Positions 18,424 to 28,470 are shown, counted from the stretch's first letter. The stretch: DNA of 64,000 bases from Asparagopsis taxiformis (GCA_030407315.1 JALQPE010002653.1:1-64000), one strand, 5' to 3'. Made by a program: numbers and translations. The notes: generated from the sequence alone by a model not told the origin.

Positions 18424-18583
18424 ATCAACCTGAAATGGACGTCCGGTGGATGTCTAGCTCAGATGCATTGCTGGCCAGCCCAGAAACTCTACAATTCAGG
18501 GCAGAAAAAAATATTGCAAAAAACATCGATTTGGGCGGTCGATTGTGCCGTACGGCACACCCCCATCTCAAAAACATGCACAG
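18424..18583 (+). repeat. R repeat 4, downstream of D copy 1 (truncated)
   Basis: Same orientation as R repeat 3, so D copy 1 is flanked by direct repeats about 4.7 kb apart. The palindrome is intact at 18545-18558. The unit stops inside the inverted repeat (aaaaacatgcac) and runs into unrelated sequence, so its outer end is missing. Confidence 0.85.
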
Positions 18584-19520
18584 CATAAGCAATTTTTTGA
18601 AAAACCAGTAAATTTTATGGTCTGGACCACTAGAAATTAGTGGAATGGCAAACCATCAAAAAAATCCCAGAAATTACCGGCGCCGTGCCATAGATAAGTA
18701 GTGGAAATACCGTAAAGAATGTAATGGAATGGAACTGCGCCGTGGGAGTGGGTGTAAGCACCGTGACAGTTGGAATTTTCCAGTACTGTACGGAAAAATA
18801 ACATTGGAAAGGACAAAGACACGTCGCGTTGGTCATGACGGTGACCAGAGGTGGCATATTCCATTATTTTTGGAAATTCTATGCTGGAATGATGGAACGG
18901 CCGAACCATATGTATGACAGTACCATGATGGACTGGAACCATGATCTTTGATGGTCACTCCAGTCTGTGCAATGGATGGCAGCCGTAGCGGTGGAAGGAC
19001 GGTAGAGAGATGGACTGGTACTGACTGTTCCCATGTGATATCCACGTAGATGAAGTCACATTTTGGATGTCCATGAGGAATATGATATCATATGGAAGAG
19101 GAGAAATGCAAAGTGTATGGCTTTAACTATCCTATCTCGATATGGTCATTGTTTTATCATAGATAGGGTATGGTCGAAAGAATGGAACCATCTACATTGA
19201 TTTTTAGCACAGATAATACGGCTTGGTTACTATTTTAGTCGCTAAAGTCTGTAATCAAGCCACTCCCCTATACACGGGATTGACCCGAATAGTGATTTTC
19301 GCCCTGGCTTTAAGCGTTAGTAGTAACATAAACGCAGTAGTAGTGTAGTTGACAACTTTTGTGGCAGTGGGGAACATTGTAGTGATTTCGTATCATACGG
19401 TAAAAATGCAAAATTGGACGTTACGGATATGGGTGAGTAGTATTGAAGAAGTCAACGAAGACTTTTCCTAAACAGAATTGCAAATTGTGGGCTCTAGTAT
19501 CTTTATTTGGTGGAGGAACT
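18584..19520. other. AT-rich spacer before the four-gene block
   Basis: No gene or RNA seen. The stretch is rich in ggaat/attcc words and likely contains the left boundary and promoter of the Tudor-like gene. I could not find a terminal repeat pairing it with the right side of the block near 33.2 kb. Confidence 0.4.
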
Positions 19521-21215
19521 ATGACCAGGCGGGAATCATTGCGAATTAAGCGCCAAAGCGAAAAAGCAATAGCGTGTCGGGAGCGTGAGCGAGCTGCAGC
19601 TGTTGATGCACTTCCGTCTGTCGGCACCCAAATAGAGGTATGGTTCCAGGTGGGGGACGACTCAATGTGGTGGAAGGCTGTGGTAGTGGAAATGAAACTT
19701 CCCGAGCAGTATCCTATTTGCTCGGGTAAACCATCAGTGGGTGACCGCATCGATGTGGACAGAGGAGATGGCGTGTACACGCCCGGAGTGGTGGAGCAGC
19801 AGGGTCAGGATTTGGATACTGCAATTGTGAAGTTGGCGACGGAGGAAAAGGATATTGCAGTAACGGAAGTGTCAAAGTGGCGGTATTCGGATTCTGTGAA
19901 GCCAAGGTATGATGAAATAGTGGTTGCAGAAGGCAGATTGTTATACGATGCAATTCCTGAAAGGAATTACCCTTGCGTCTCCTATGAACACGTAAAATTT
20001 GTGCTGGGAAGTAAGTTAATGTCCGGGGGTCAGCCACCAACACCGTGGCGAAGGAGCAACGGAGAGGTTGTGGACTACGAAGAGGCCGGAGTGGAACATC
20101 ATGTCGAATCGGATGGTGAATCTGAAGCGATGTCCCCGCAAAAGAAGAAGCCAAAAGTGGAATCGGTACTTGATTCCAACACATACAGTGGCATGGAGAA
20201 GAGGCTGAGAACACTAGAAAGTATTATTCTTTCTGGAAGTGGTGGCGATCATCGGATGGTTTACGATGGGAAAGTTCCAATAGAACCTGCACTCACGTCC
20301 ACTGGACCGGTTCTATTGATGCTTTTGCGCCGCTCAGTCGAGAAAGCTGTAGAACAGGCAAACAGAGTTACGTTGTCAAACTCCGGGACAGATTTTCCGC
20401 ATAGTGAGGTGGATGGCGCATGTACCAGTGGGACAGTTGTGAGTGGTCCAGTGCATATTCCTGCTTCATTGAGCACAACCGTATTCCGGGAAATGTTGAA
20501 GGGAACAACAGAGTTGTATGCAGGATGTTATTACAAAGTTTACCCTGGGCTTCATGAGGCAGTGAGCGGAACTGGTGCTGAAGCTGTGAACATTACATGT
20601 TCCAGTTTTGCAGCAGTATCGGACTTGTTAGGATTACCTCACCCGTGGCGAATGGAGTCATTGCTGCACAGACGAAAGCCTGGAGCGGCAGTGGAAGAGG
20701 AAGAAGGGGGAGTGATTAGCGGAAATCGGCCTAGGAGGCCATTGTTCTTGCGCTTGCTTGGTGCATTGTTGTGCACAGAAACGACGAACGGAGATCCATC
20801 ATCTGTTGCAATTGGCAGTAGCTCGTTCTGCGTATCCGGAGCAAAATCGAACACGTGGTGCCTAGTGCGCAAGAATAGTTCTGCGGTCCAAGGTCAATAT
20901 GTGCATGGCATGCAGCTGAAAAAATGCCCATCGATTTGTGCCGTACATAGGAGGCCTGACGGGGATGCGAGTCGGGAAGGGTGGAAAGGTGACGGGAAGA
21001 AGAGTTTTCGTATAGAATGGCAACCGATAACGCATAAGAAAAGGGGACAGACAGGGGATGTGTTGTGGGGAACATTTCGAATTCATATACCCTACGTCGT
21101 ATTCCGAGGTTTTGGCGAACCATGGCGAATAGACAAGTTGATATCGGAAGATCTAGTCAAAGATGTGGTGGGGTATAACTTTTCAGACAAAAGGGCAGAG
21201 GAGTACATAAAATGA
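19521..21215 (+). CDS. Tudor/agenet-like protein (block B)
   Basis: 564 residues from the ATG at 19521 (the frame is open slightly upstream but lacks an earlier ATG). Residues ~34-60 (VGTQIEVWFQVGDDSMWWKAVVVEM) look like a Tudor/agenet beta-barrel start, a fold that often reads methylated histone tails. The C-terminal half is clearly related to the 462-residue protein at 40971: RLLGALLC ... VAIGSSSF and SFRIEWQPI ... GTFRIHIPY pair with RVLGTLAD ... VLVGSSLY and SFSLTWKPV ... LGTAYLNLP there. The middle is basic and acidic in turn (PQKKKPKVES), as in nuclear proteins. It converges with the coiled-coil gene 127 bp away, the same arrangement as in block C. Reader function is inferred; the family was not recognised. 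Confidence 0.6.
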   Translation: MTRRESLRIKRQSEKAIACRERERAAAVDALPSVGTQIEVWFQVGDDSMWWKAVVVEMKLPEQYPICSGKPSVGDRIDVDRGDGVYTPGVVEQQGQDLDTAIVKLATEEKDIAVTEVSKWRYSDSVKPRYDEIVVAEGRLLYDAIPERNYPCVSYEHVKFVLGSKLMSGGQPPTPWRRSNGEVVDYEEAGVEHHVESDGESEAMSPQKKKPKVESVLDSNTYSGMEKRLRTLESIILSGSGGDHRMVYDGKVPIEPALTSTGPVLLMLLRRSVEKAVEQANRVTLSNSGTDFPHSEVDGACTSGTVVSGPVHIPASLSTTVFREMLKGTTELYAGCYYKVYPGLHEAVSGTGAEAVNITCSSFAAVSDLLGLPHPWRMESLLHRRKPGAAVEEEEGGVISGNRPRRPLFLRLLGALLCTETTNGDPSSVAIGSSSFCVSGAKSNTWCLVRKNSSAVQGQYVHGMQLKKCPSICAVHRRPDGDASREGWKGDGKKSFRIEWQPITHKKRGQTGDVLWGTFRIHIPYVVFRGFGEPWRIDKLISEDLVKDVVGYNFSDKRAEEYIK

Positions 21216-21342
21216 TACCAGTAGTGCGATGAATAAAGCAAAAACGGTTCTGCCAGGCTAATAGAGACACATGTATACTGAGAACTAGAGGCAAACAATG
21301 TCAGGTTACGTAGGCAAAGATAGCAGAACAGTAAACAGAAAT

Positions 21343-23016
21343 CTACACATCAATTAAAGAAATACCAAGTTCATCATCTTCCTCTAGAGGTACACAATGA
21401 ACATTAGATGCTACCCTGGCTGTTGGGTTTTCGTAGGATTGTTCCATCTGTGTGGCATTAGAATCGAACCGCACCGACATGTATTCCTCTGCAGTGATGT
21501 TTCTCTTCTTCCTAATAATACCTAGAAGGCAATCACCCCCCATGAGGTAGTCACGGAGGTCGATGTGACCCCATGTAACACGCAGAGGGAAACCATCATT
21601 CCCGAAATTACCGGTAGGCGCCATTGTAAGGGCTGTGGTGAATAACCCGTGCAGGCAAATTGCAATGCGATAACATGCCTCAATTGAATGGGGTTCGTGA
21701 CAGAGCATCTCGAGTTGTGTGCATTGGCAGAAACTACACAACAATATCATAGCTAATGTAAGAAAAGAAAAAGAACAGACGGCCAATCTCTCAACCGGGG
21801 CCTTTGTACCTGCATTGCAGGAGCCGTCTACGGCGCCGCTAACCTGAACTTTGTAAGTAACCTGAATGTGAAGCTCAGGTCGACTCAAAATAAAATCCGA
21901 GAAGATATCATCATTTTTGGAATAGACAGCTTGAGACTCATCCCCTGTGCCGTAAGCTTTCGAAGTTATCGGAATTTTTTCAGATGGACACATATCCAAT
22001 GCAGAAATGTCATTGTCAGGCGAAAGAGAAACTTTAGCCTGCATATCTCGATGGATGAGGAAGAATGCATGTTTGACTAATTCCATTTTCATCTGCTTCC
22101 GGGAAGTATTGAAAAACTGTGTGAGCTGCCGCAGTGCCGAAGTAACGATCGGAATGGACTGTAAGTCCGAAGGAGAAAGATTAGATACACAAGAAGACGA
22201 AGATGAGGAAGAACCAGTACGGCGCTGTTCTCCTTTAGAACCCGAGAGTCGGCGACGTTTCGAATAATTGATTGGTAGAGTTGTGGACTGTGGCGCAGGT
22301 CGATCTGTTTCCGTTGGCATCGAAATATCCATGGCATGGAAAAGAGCCCGCTGCGAAATCTGCAACCAAGCAGGCTTATTGATTGGCACGATGGTTGCAT
22401 TGCGAAGTGCGTAGTCACGAGAAATGGTATTGCTGTTCAGGTCATCCTCCTCCCCAGGGTCAAGGGTACCAGAATTCCTCGTCGCCGAATCCTTCCATCG
22501 CACAATTCTGTCATTTGCCATAGAAATAAACGCAGTTCCGACAATAGCACGTTTCAGGAACACATGCTTTTTCCCTACAGCTGTTCCAATTAGGGATTTC
22601 TTGGACTGCCTGACCTCAGAATTAGAACTGGATGTCTGAGAGAAGGAAAGGGAAGCCAGAAGCAAAGTAGTGCAGGAATCTTCATTTGAACACGGTACAG
22701 ATGTTGCACAGAACGAGTTTGGGGTAACAGAGGTTTTGATGAACTCTGCAATGGTTCGAAACGCGACGAACCTGGATGTCACAAGTCTGTTGTTGAAAAG
22801 AGAGGACACCAGAGTGGTAACTTGTGCTGATTTTCTTGAACGCTCTTCCAGAACCACAGGTGGAACAACGTTTGTACCAGCTGCAGCAGAGGCCATATAC
22901 CGAATGCAGGCTAGTTCCATTTGAACAGATGAAAGAGAATCGCGGAGGTACTGTTCAAGGTAGGCAAATCGTTCCTCGAACTGCGCAAACCTGGTTAAGG
23001 ATAGTTCGTCTCTCAT
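21343..23016 (-). CDS. Coiled-coil/membrane-like protein, unknown (block B)
   Basis: 557 residues from the first ATG at 23016; the frame continues 24 codons further up from a non-ATG. The N-terminus (RFAQFEERFAYLEQYLRDSL) should form a coiled coil. The C-terminal half matches the 507-residue protein at 42965-44488: FFNTSRKQMKMELVKHAFF with FLNKSREQVRHRFLVELGF, and LHIQVTYKVQVSG with MVVIIQYEVEISG. A hydrophobic stretch follows in both (FSFLTLAMILLCSFCQCT here). A long Ser-rich low-complexity segment (TGSSSSSSSC) lies in the middle. Function unknown. Its repeated partnership with a Tudor-like gene and a ParB/methyltransferase gene suggests a structural or accessory role in the same process. 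Confidence 0.65.
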   Translation of the reverse strand: MRDELSLTRFAQFEERFAYLEQYLRDSLSSVQMELACIRYMASAAAGTNVVPPVVLEERSRKSAQVTTLVSSLFNNRLVTSRFVAFRTIAEFIKTSVTPNSFCATSVPCSNEDSCTTLLLASLSFSQTSSSNSEVRQSKKSLIGTAVGKKHVFLKRAIVGTAFISMANDRIVRWKDSATRNSGTLDPGEEDDLNSNTISRDYALRNATIVPINKPAWLQISQRALFHAMDISMPTETDRPAPQSTTLPINYSKRRRLSGSKGEQRRTGSSSSSSSCVSNLSPSDLQSIPIVTSALRQLTQFFNTSRKQMKMELVKHAFFLIHRDMQAKVSLSPDNDISALDMCPSEKIPITSKAYGTGDESQAVYSKNDDIFSDFILSRPELHIQVTYKVQVSGAVDGSCNAGTKAPVERLAVCSFSFLTLAMILLCSFCQCTQLEMLCHEPHSIEACYRIAICLHGLFTTALTMAPTGNFGNDGFPLRVTWGHIDLRDYLMGGDCLLGIIRKKRNITAEEYMSVRFDSNATQMEQSYENPTARVASNVHCVPLEEDDELGISLIDV

Positions 23017-23555
23017 GTCAGCCTGGAATAAGGAGATCTTCACAGATATGTTTCGTAACGTCAGAGCTACTGGGATGAGGTATTCCAAGATGAAGAGTTA
23101 TCCAGTAGAATGGTGGTAAAGGTAATTTAAGTTCGGAACTTGTCCGTTTATTGTAGAAGGGAAGGAAAGGGGAGAGATCGAAACGTTACAAATGCTACGT
23201 GTTGTAACCGACCTATTCAATTTGTAGAAGTAGGAAGAGATAAAGGAAGCTGTGGAACCGTTACGAATGCACCGTGCCGTAACGGTCGTAGATCTAAATA
23301 AATGGTGTGGTACAATAACTGTTTAAATTATGCATAATTTCGGACGGGAAAATTACTCGAGTAAAAAGAGATCTAGACCTGAACATTAGGTAGATCAGGT
23401 CCTCGTCCTGTTCACGGGAAAGAAATGCACCTAATCATCGCGGATGTTAGAGGGAATGAGGAGATAGAACATACTTTGCCTATTTTACTATTTGCGGGGT
23501 AATGGGAAGCAGGGAGAACATGATGTAGGTGTGAAAAACGCCAATGCGTTCCTGT
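23017..23555. other. Spacer between coiled-coil and MTase-SET genes
   Basis: Non-coding, AT-rich. At about 23348-23376 it contains attactcgagtaaaaa followed by gatctag, the same word as the arms of the hairpins at 27.6 and 28.4 kb, but here without a full opposite arm. Confidence 0.5.
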
Positions 23556-26500
23556 TTAAACTGAGAAGTAGTCATTACCATATTCTATGAACAGCTCGGA
23601 GCCAGCAGAGATCGGCACGTTGGCAGTAACACAGACAACTTGATAGTTTGAGACAGTATTCTCGTCGAGGAGCTCTTGAACGGGAGACGAGAAACTAACG
23701 TTAGCTGCGCGTGAAGGACGTTCAGTTCCCTCAGCTGGATCCACAAAGTTGGGGTCATTGATTTTCGAAGCGACACAGTACTCGAAAGGGACGACAAATA
23801 TGGGGCTTCCAGAAGTAGAAGGAAGCAAACAAGATATATTCGAATCCTTGATTTGAAGAGCGTAGCTTCTGAAGCGCTCCACGGTAAATGCTGTGGGACC
23901 TGTTCCAAACGTCTTGCCTTTTGATTTATAGAGATCTCTGTAAACCAATGAACCGAAATAAAATCCAACAATGTCACCAGGGTCGATCTGGCCTCTGGCA
24001 AAAAGACCGTCACCAGCCCCCGGAATAGTTGAGGTCGCGACGTACACGTTGTGTGCCATGGCATCAATGGAAAGCAGAAGATTGTTGTCAATGGTGGACA
24101 GCATGCCGAGAAGTGATTGAGGCCATTTGTGAACTGGAAGGTCGCCCAGTTGTTTGTATTGGTCTGGGATACCCCACATGCTAGTGAGGAAACTGACGAG
24201 GTGGGGCGGAAGTCGCGTAGCAACTGGCAAACCTGAGGTAGGCTTTGAAACCGTACCCTCCTCGGAAACCGGTAGATGTGATGAGGCGAGTTGTTGTAGC
24301 GAAGGATTGGAGAGCTGAGCAAAATTACCAATTGCTACTTGACGCAGAAATGCAGTATGAACTCTCGGAAGAGATAATTCAAAGCAATCTTTGTACTTTT
24401 CACAACCGACAAACCGCCTATACTGACCGTGGCGCATGTTAAGGCAAGCGACTGCAGTGGAGAATGTTCCGGCGAACAAGTCGACAACCAAATCTCCCTG
24501 GTGTGAAAATCGCCCAATTAGTTCCTGCAACAAACCAACGAGCTTCTGCTCCGGGCGCAGTACCTTGTTCTTCTGTTCCGTTTGGTCGAAATATTTGACA
24601 GTCTCTGAAGGCGATATCCTTGGAATGTTGTCGATAATATTTGTCCATGCTCGGAATCTGGTTGGGATGTAACCGGCATTTTTATAGTTCACCATCGCCC
24701 ATCCTTTTCTTCCCTTTCCGAGCTTTGTAGCATGTACAACCAGCTCAGACATATTCATTAAACTGGTCGTAAATCTATATGGCGGAGAAGTGAAATGCGT
24801 TGGGCTCCGAATACAGAAGATAGGCTGTGAATCAACTGAAAACATGGGAGTGTTCGTAGAAGTCTTGACCTTTCGGAGTTCGTAAACCCAGTTGTAGAAA
24901 AGGGCAGCAGATGTGAAGATGAGAACATGACCACCCTGTCGTGTTACCTTTGCGATAGTTGCCACTGTGTCCACGATTTCTTGTTGGCGGAGAATGTCAT
25001 ACGCTGAATTCTCTCTCCCAGCTGTTCGTCTCGAATTATACGGTGGATCTGTGAGAACCAATTGGGCACCCTCTATAAGCTCCGGTTTTGCAGGAATATC
25101 AATGCGTTCATAGGTCTCAAGAAGATCTCTGAAACTGCAATTGAGTGTGTGTAGGCAAGAAGCCTTCATGTTTTGTAGGTTTGCTGGAATTGAAACAGGG
25201 TCTCCGAGACGCATAGATTCGATGTCTAAGGACTCGGCAGTACTTGTGTCTGATGGCCTTCTATCAGCGCTCACCGGCTCAGAAGTGCGAGCTGACTTTG
25301 CAGGAACATCAGTTTCATTACTGTTGTCCAGTCGCTTCCGTTTGACACCTGTATCCGTGTTTTGTTCTATGGATGGTGACGCAGGAACGGGAGCGAAAGA
25401 TGTATCAGCTTCTCCAAAAAGCTCCTCGTTTGGTTCAGGAGTCGATTGTGGTAGTTCAGAGTTTCTGAAGGCCGTGAGCTGCCTCTCGACGTTTTGAAGG
25501 CCAGGAATAGAAGTGAACCTCCCAGAATCAGTTTCTATAGAATCTTCCTGTGCTTCGAATGCGCAAAGAAACGCGTTTTGTTTCGGAGAAGAAACGGTCT
25601 GGTCAAATAGTTTTCGATCCTTAGTGATATCTGTAATGTGTGCCCAGAAGGAGGAGGCGCAGAGGCGCATCTGAGCGTCTTGGAGGACGGAGCGATGAAC
25701 TGCTCGATGGGATATACTTTTGGCATGCTGCAACTTTCGCACGGCCCCTCTGCCATGCAATAACGTCTTTAGCTCTCGAAGAGGAGAGAACCCCCTTTCC
25801 TCTGAGTCTAGCACATGGTACTTGAACATGCGCTGATCATAAAGAAGATAAGGTTGGAGAAGTTCCTCGGCCGTTGAAACATCCAGTGCACGAGCCAGTG
25901 TATCCCATGCCTTCACGACCACATGAATAGCGTAGCCGAGGCGCTGAGCGGAAGCAGGAGATTCCTTTCTGATCAATACAGTTCGATTAGACGAGGACCT
26001 TGTTCTCGGCCTCACCGGGGTGGCTTTTAAATCTCTTTCCATTTGTAGCATAGCCATGAGAAATATAATCTTCTCGAAAGCGGAAGAAACTCTTGGAGTA
26101 GCCCAGTTTCCATGGTCCGTAGTTCGTAGCTGGGTATGCGCAACAAAGAATTGGCAAGCCAGAGTCTGCCGCACGAATGATTCACGACCAATTGAAGACC
26201 GAGACGCCGTGTGCACTGAGTGGAAATACTGTGCAACGGGAAGAGGTTCCGAACCTTGGCTGTGGAGGCTTTGGCTGGATGGTAACTTTGTGGTTGTTCT
26301 GTGCTCTTCTACAACGAACACTGGCGTGAAGAGAGACATTGATAAGTCTTGTAAGGAACAACTGGTCAGGAACATATCCCAAACCCTCGTGTCTACGTCG
26401 TTAGACCCCTCATCGCATTCCGAAGACGAGAAAGTGCGGAGGGACTGGACGATATTGAAGGTATGACGATGGTAGGCCTTCCCAAACCAATCTTCCATGA

Positions 26501-27053
26501 CAGCGACTGCCGCAGGCGGAAGCTTTGATTGGAACATGGCCTTGACAGCAGCTCGAAATCCTGGGAGGGTGCGATGTGCAAGGGGAACGTTATCCTCATT
26601 CCTCTCCCGATCATGCCAGTAGTCACGAAGGTATGCAAGTATGGCAACTGATTCAGTGAAGGGAACCCGTCTTTCTCTCCTGAGGATGTGATAAACAATA
26701 GAGATCAGTGTGTGTGGCTCTGAAGAGATAGACTCGTAGCTCATGCGTACTAAAAACCGTGAAGTTTTCGTGCGGGGGCGCGACCAGATCTCCTCACAGA
26801 CGTCCATGCCTCCGACAAGGGTGACATCACCATTTTCAGTGATAGATCCGTAAAGATGGAGTGCATCAAAGTCCAGAGACACTCGGGAAGAAATGTCTGA
26901 AGCTGCAGTACCAAAACCTTCAATTGCTGGTATAGAAACAACACGAGCTGGATCTACCCATATGATAGTTCCGTCTCCATACAAGTCCCCTGGATTGGTG
27001 GGGCCACGCTCGCTTGCAGAGATAACAGCCCCATGTTTCATTGTATCAACCAT
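23556..27053 (-). CDS. ParB-derived DNA methyltransferase-SET fusion (copy B)
   Basis: 1165 residues, ATG at 27053. The N-terminus resembles a ParB domain (HLYGSITENGDVTLVGGMDV) in which the usual DGxHR is replaced by GGMDV, so the ParB activity is probably lost. A helical block (VVVKAWDTLARALDV ... LLQPYLLYDQRMFKYHVLD) is shared with the proteins at 8918 and 38575. The methyltransferase follows with DPPYN at 669-673, MNMSELVVHATK, a YKNAGY block, and DLFAGTF at 858-864, in beta-group order. The SET domain occupies ~1005-1160: GAGDGLFA, FYFGSLVY, KINDP, NVSF and SAGSELFIEYG. Compared with copy A it lacks the poly-acidic insert. It is divergent from the transposase-like gene at 28795 across 1.7 kb of hairpin-rich DNA. 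Expected products: methylated DNA plus a SET-dependent chromatin mark. Confidence 0.85.
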   Translation of the reverse strand: MVDTMKHGAVISASERGPTNPGDLYGDGTIIWVDPARVVSIPAIEGFGTAASDISSRVSLDFDALHLYGSITENGDVTLVGGMDVCEEIWSRPRTKTSRFLVRMSYESISSEPHTLISIVYHILRRERRVPFTESVAILAYLRDYWHDRERNEDNVPLAHRTLPGFRAAVKAMFQSKLPPAAVAVMEDWFGKAYHRHTFNIVQSLRTFSSSECDEGSNDVDTRVWDMFLTSCSLQDLSMSLFTPVFVVEEHRTTTKLPSSQSLHSQGSEPLPVAQYFHSVHTASRSSIGRESFVRQTLACQFFVAHTQLRTTDHGNWATPRVSSAFEKIIFLMAMLQMERDLKATPVRPRTRSSSNRTVLIRKESPASAQRLGYAIHVVVKAWDTLARALDVSTAEELLQPYLLYDQRMFKYHVLDSEERGFSPLRELKTLLHGRGAVRKLQHAKSISHRAVHRSVLQDAQMRLCASSFWAHITDITKDRKLFDQTVSSPKQNAFLCAFEAQEDSIETDSGRFTSIPGLQNVERQLTAFRNSELPQSTPEPNEELFGEADTSFAPVPASPSIEQNTDTGVKRKRLDNSNETDVPAKSARTSEPVSADRRPSDTSTAESLDIESMRLGDPVSIPANLQNMKASCLHTLNCSFRDLLETYERIDIPAKPELIEGAQLVLTDPPYNSRRTAGRENSAYDILRQQEIVDTVATIAKVTRQGGHVLIFTSAALFYNWVYELRKVKTSTNTPMFSVDSQPIFCIRSPTHFTSPPYRFTTSLMNMSELVVHATKLGKGRKGWAMVNYKNAGYIPTRFRAWTNIIDNIPRISPSETVKYFDQTEQKNKVLRPEQKLVGLLQELIGRFSHQGDLVVDLFAGTFSTAVACLNMRHGQYRRFVGCEKYKDCFELSLPRVHTAFLRQVAIGNFAQLSNPSLQQLASSHLPVSEEGTVSKPTSGLPVATRLPPHLVSFLTSMWGIPDQYKQLGDLPVHKWPQSLLGMLSTIDNNLLLSIDAMAHNVYVATSTIPGAGDGLFARGQIDPGDIVGFYFGSLVYRDLYKSKGKTFGTGPTAFTVERFRSYALQIKDSNISCLLPSTSGSPIFVVPFEYCVASKINDPNFVDPAEGTERPSRAANVSFSSPVQELLDENTVSNYQVVCVTANVPISAGSELFIEYGNDYFSV

Positions 27054-27483
27054 CGCGCCTTGAATATAGCAATAGAAGAGGAAAAGAAGGCAGAATCCGA
27101 AATGAGGTCGATGGGTCGGTGGCAGCGGAGGTGCTGGTAAGAAAAGGACCGCAAATTTGAAATCGTAATTTGTGCATTCCTCGGAACAATCTGTAAAGTG
27201 CTATGGAGAGGTCGCGAGGACATGCATGTCAGCACCTGACATTACAAGGGTTGTCCATGAAACTATGAGAATCCGAACTGAACGGTTGGAAGTATCGTAT
27301 TAGTGAAATCGGGGTCTACTGCGGAGGACTCTAAGCTGGCTAATACACTGCTTCCACCAGTTCACACCTCATTCACTGTCTATGCGAAATACAATTTCCG
27401 TGGAAGACATCCCACACCCGTTCTAGAACGGTTCTCATGATATTAATACCGGAGCGGATCGATGGAATTGAGCGTGAAGGGGC
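27054..27483. other. 5' flank of MTase-SET copy B
   Basis: Non-coding. It probably contains the promoter of the leftward gene. No repeat is seen until the palindromes that start at 27484. Confidence 0.4.
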
Positions 27484-27521
27484 GCACGTCTCGAATTATA
27501 GCGCTATAATTCGAGACGTGC
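27484..27521. repeat. Perfect 38-bp palindrome
   Basis: Two 19-base arms, gcacgtctcgaattatagc and its complement, with no spacer. It abuts the next palindrome. The length equals that of the palindrome at 2224-2261, but the sequence is unrelated. Confidence 0.9.
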
Positions 27522-27560
27522 CACTTGTGGTAAATTGCGCGCGCAATTTCCCACAAGTGG
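27521..27560. repeat. 40-bp palindrome with one mismatch
   Basis: The arms ccacttgtggtaaattgcgc and gcgcaatttcccacaagtgg pair except at 27531. It follows the preceding palindrome, sharing its last base. Confidence 0.9.
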
Positions 27561-27603
27561 CAATGGGTGGGACAGCAGCGAACGAACGCGAACAGGCGAT
27601 TTC

Positions 27604-27742
27604 GGAGATGATAAAATTTGGTAATTTTTTGGGCTCCAAAAATTACTCGAGTAAAAACTGATCTAGCTCCCGACAAAGACTAGATCAGTTTTTACTCGAG
27701 TAATTTTTGGAGCCCAAAAAATTACCAAATTTTATCATCTCC
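27604..27742. repeat. Perfect 63-bp inverted repeat with 13-nt loop (MITE-like)
   Basis: Arms 27604-27666 and 27680-27742 are exact complements separated by ctcccgacaaaga. The stem carries the word ACTCGAGTAAAAACTGATCTAG. Such a long uninterrupted stem would form a strong hairpin as RNA or single-stranded DNA. The right arm continues into a ~300-bp segment that is repeated from 28042. Confidence 0.95.
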
Positions 27743-28345
27743 CAAATCGTCCGTTCTGACCACCATGGCAGCCTTCCTGCTCGCCACCAAACCCACTCCA
27801 CCACTCTCTACGTCTTCATCTACCTATCTGAACCGACCTCAATACACCTCACTCCGCGTCTTTCTATGCCCGTCCGGCTATCATTTACTGTTATACCATT
27901 TTTTGAAAGCTGGGCCGAAGTGAGCTAGAACAAAGGTTGGGGACCTTCCATACCACTCCTTAGGTGTGCCTTGGCACTACTACCAACGACCAGAACACCT
28001 CCACAGCGCCTTTTCCGTCGATGATAAAATTTGGAGCCCAAAAAATTACCAAATTTTATCATCTCCCAAATCGCCTGTTCTGACCACCATGGCAGCCTTT
28101 CTGCTCGCCACCAAACCCACTCCACCACTCTCTACGTCTTCATCTACCTATCTGAACCGACCTCAATACACCTCACTCCGCGTCTTTGTGTGCCCGTCCG
28201 GCTATCATTTACTGTTATACCATTTTTTGAAAGCTGGGCCGAAGTGAGGTAGAACAACGATTTGGGACCTCCCATAATACTCCTCAGGTGTGCCTTGGCA
28301 CTGCTACCAACGACCAGAACACCTCCACAGCGCCTTTTCCGTGGA
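27719..28345 (+). repeat. Direct duplication of ~300 bp, offset 321 bp
   Basis: The segment after the first hairpin (for example accaccatggcagcc at 27760) recurs 321 bp later at 28081 with few differences. A shortened hairpin (28019-28075), in which most of the stem has been deleted, marks the junction. Non-coding. Confidence 0.85.
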
Positions 28346-28470
28346 TGATAAAATTTGGTAATTTTTCGGGCTCCAAAATTTACTCGAGTAAAAACTGATC
28401 TAGCTCCCGACAAAGACTAGATCAGTTTTTACTCGAGTAATTTTTAGAGCCCGAAAAATTACGTTCAATT
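28346..28470. repeat. Second long hairpin, ~46-bp arms
   Basis: Arms from about 28358-28403 and 28417-28462 with the same 13-nt loop as the first hairpin. Several mismatches have accumulated (cgggctccaaaatttact against agtaatttttagagcccg). The stem shares ACTCGAGTAAAAACTGATCTAG with the hairpin at 27604. Confidence 0.9.
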
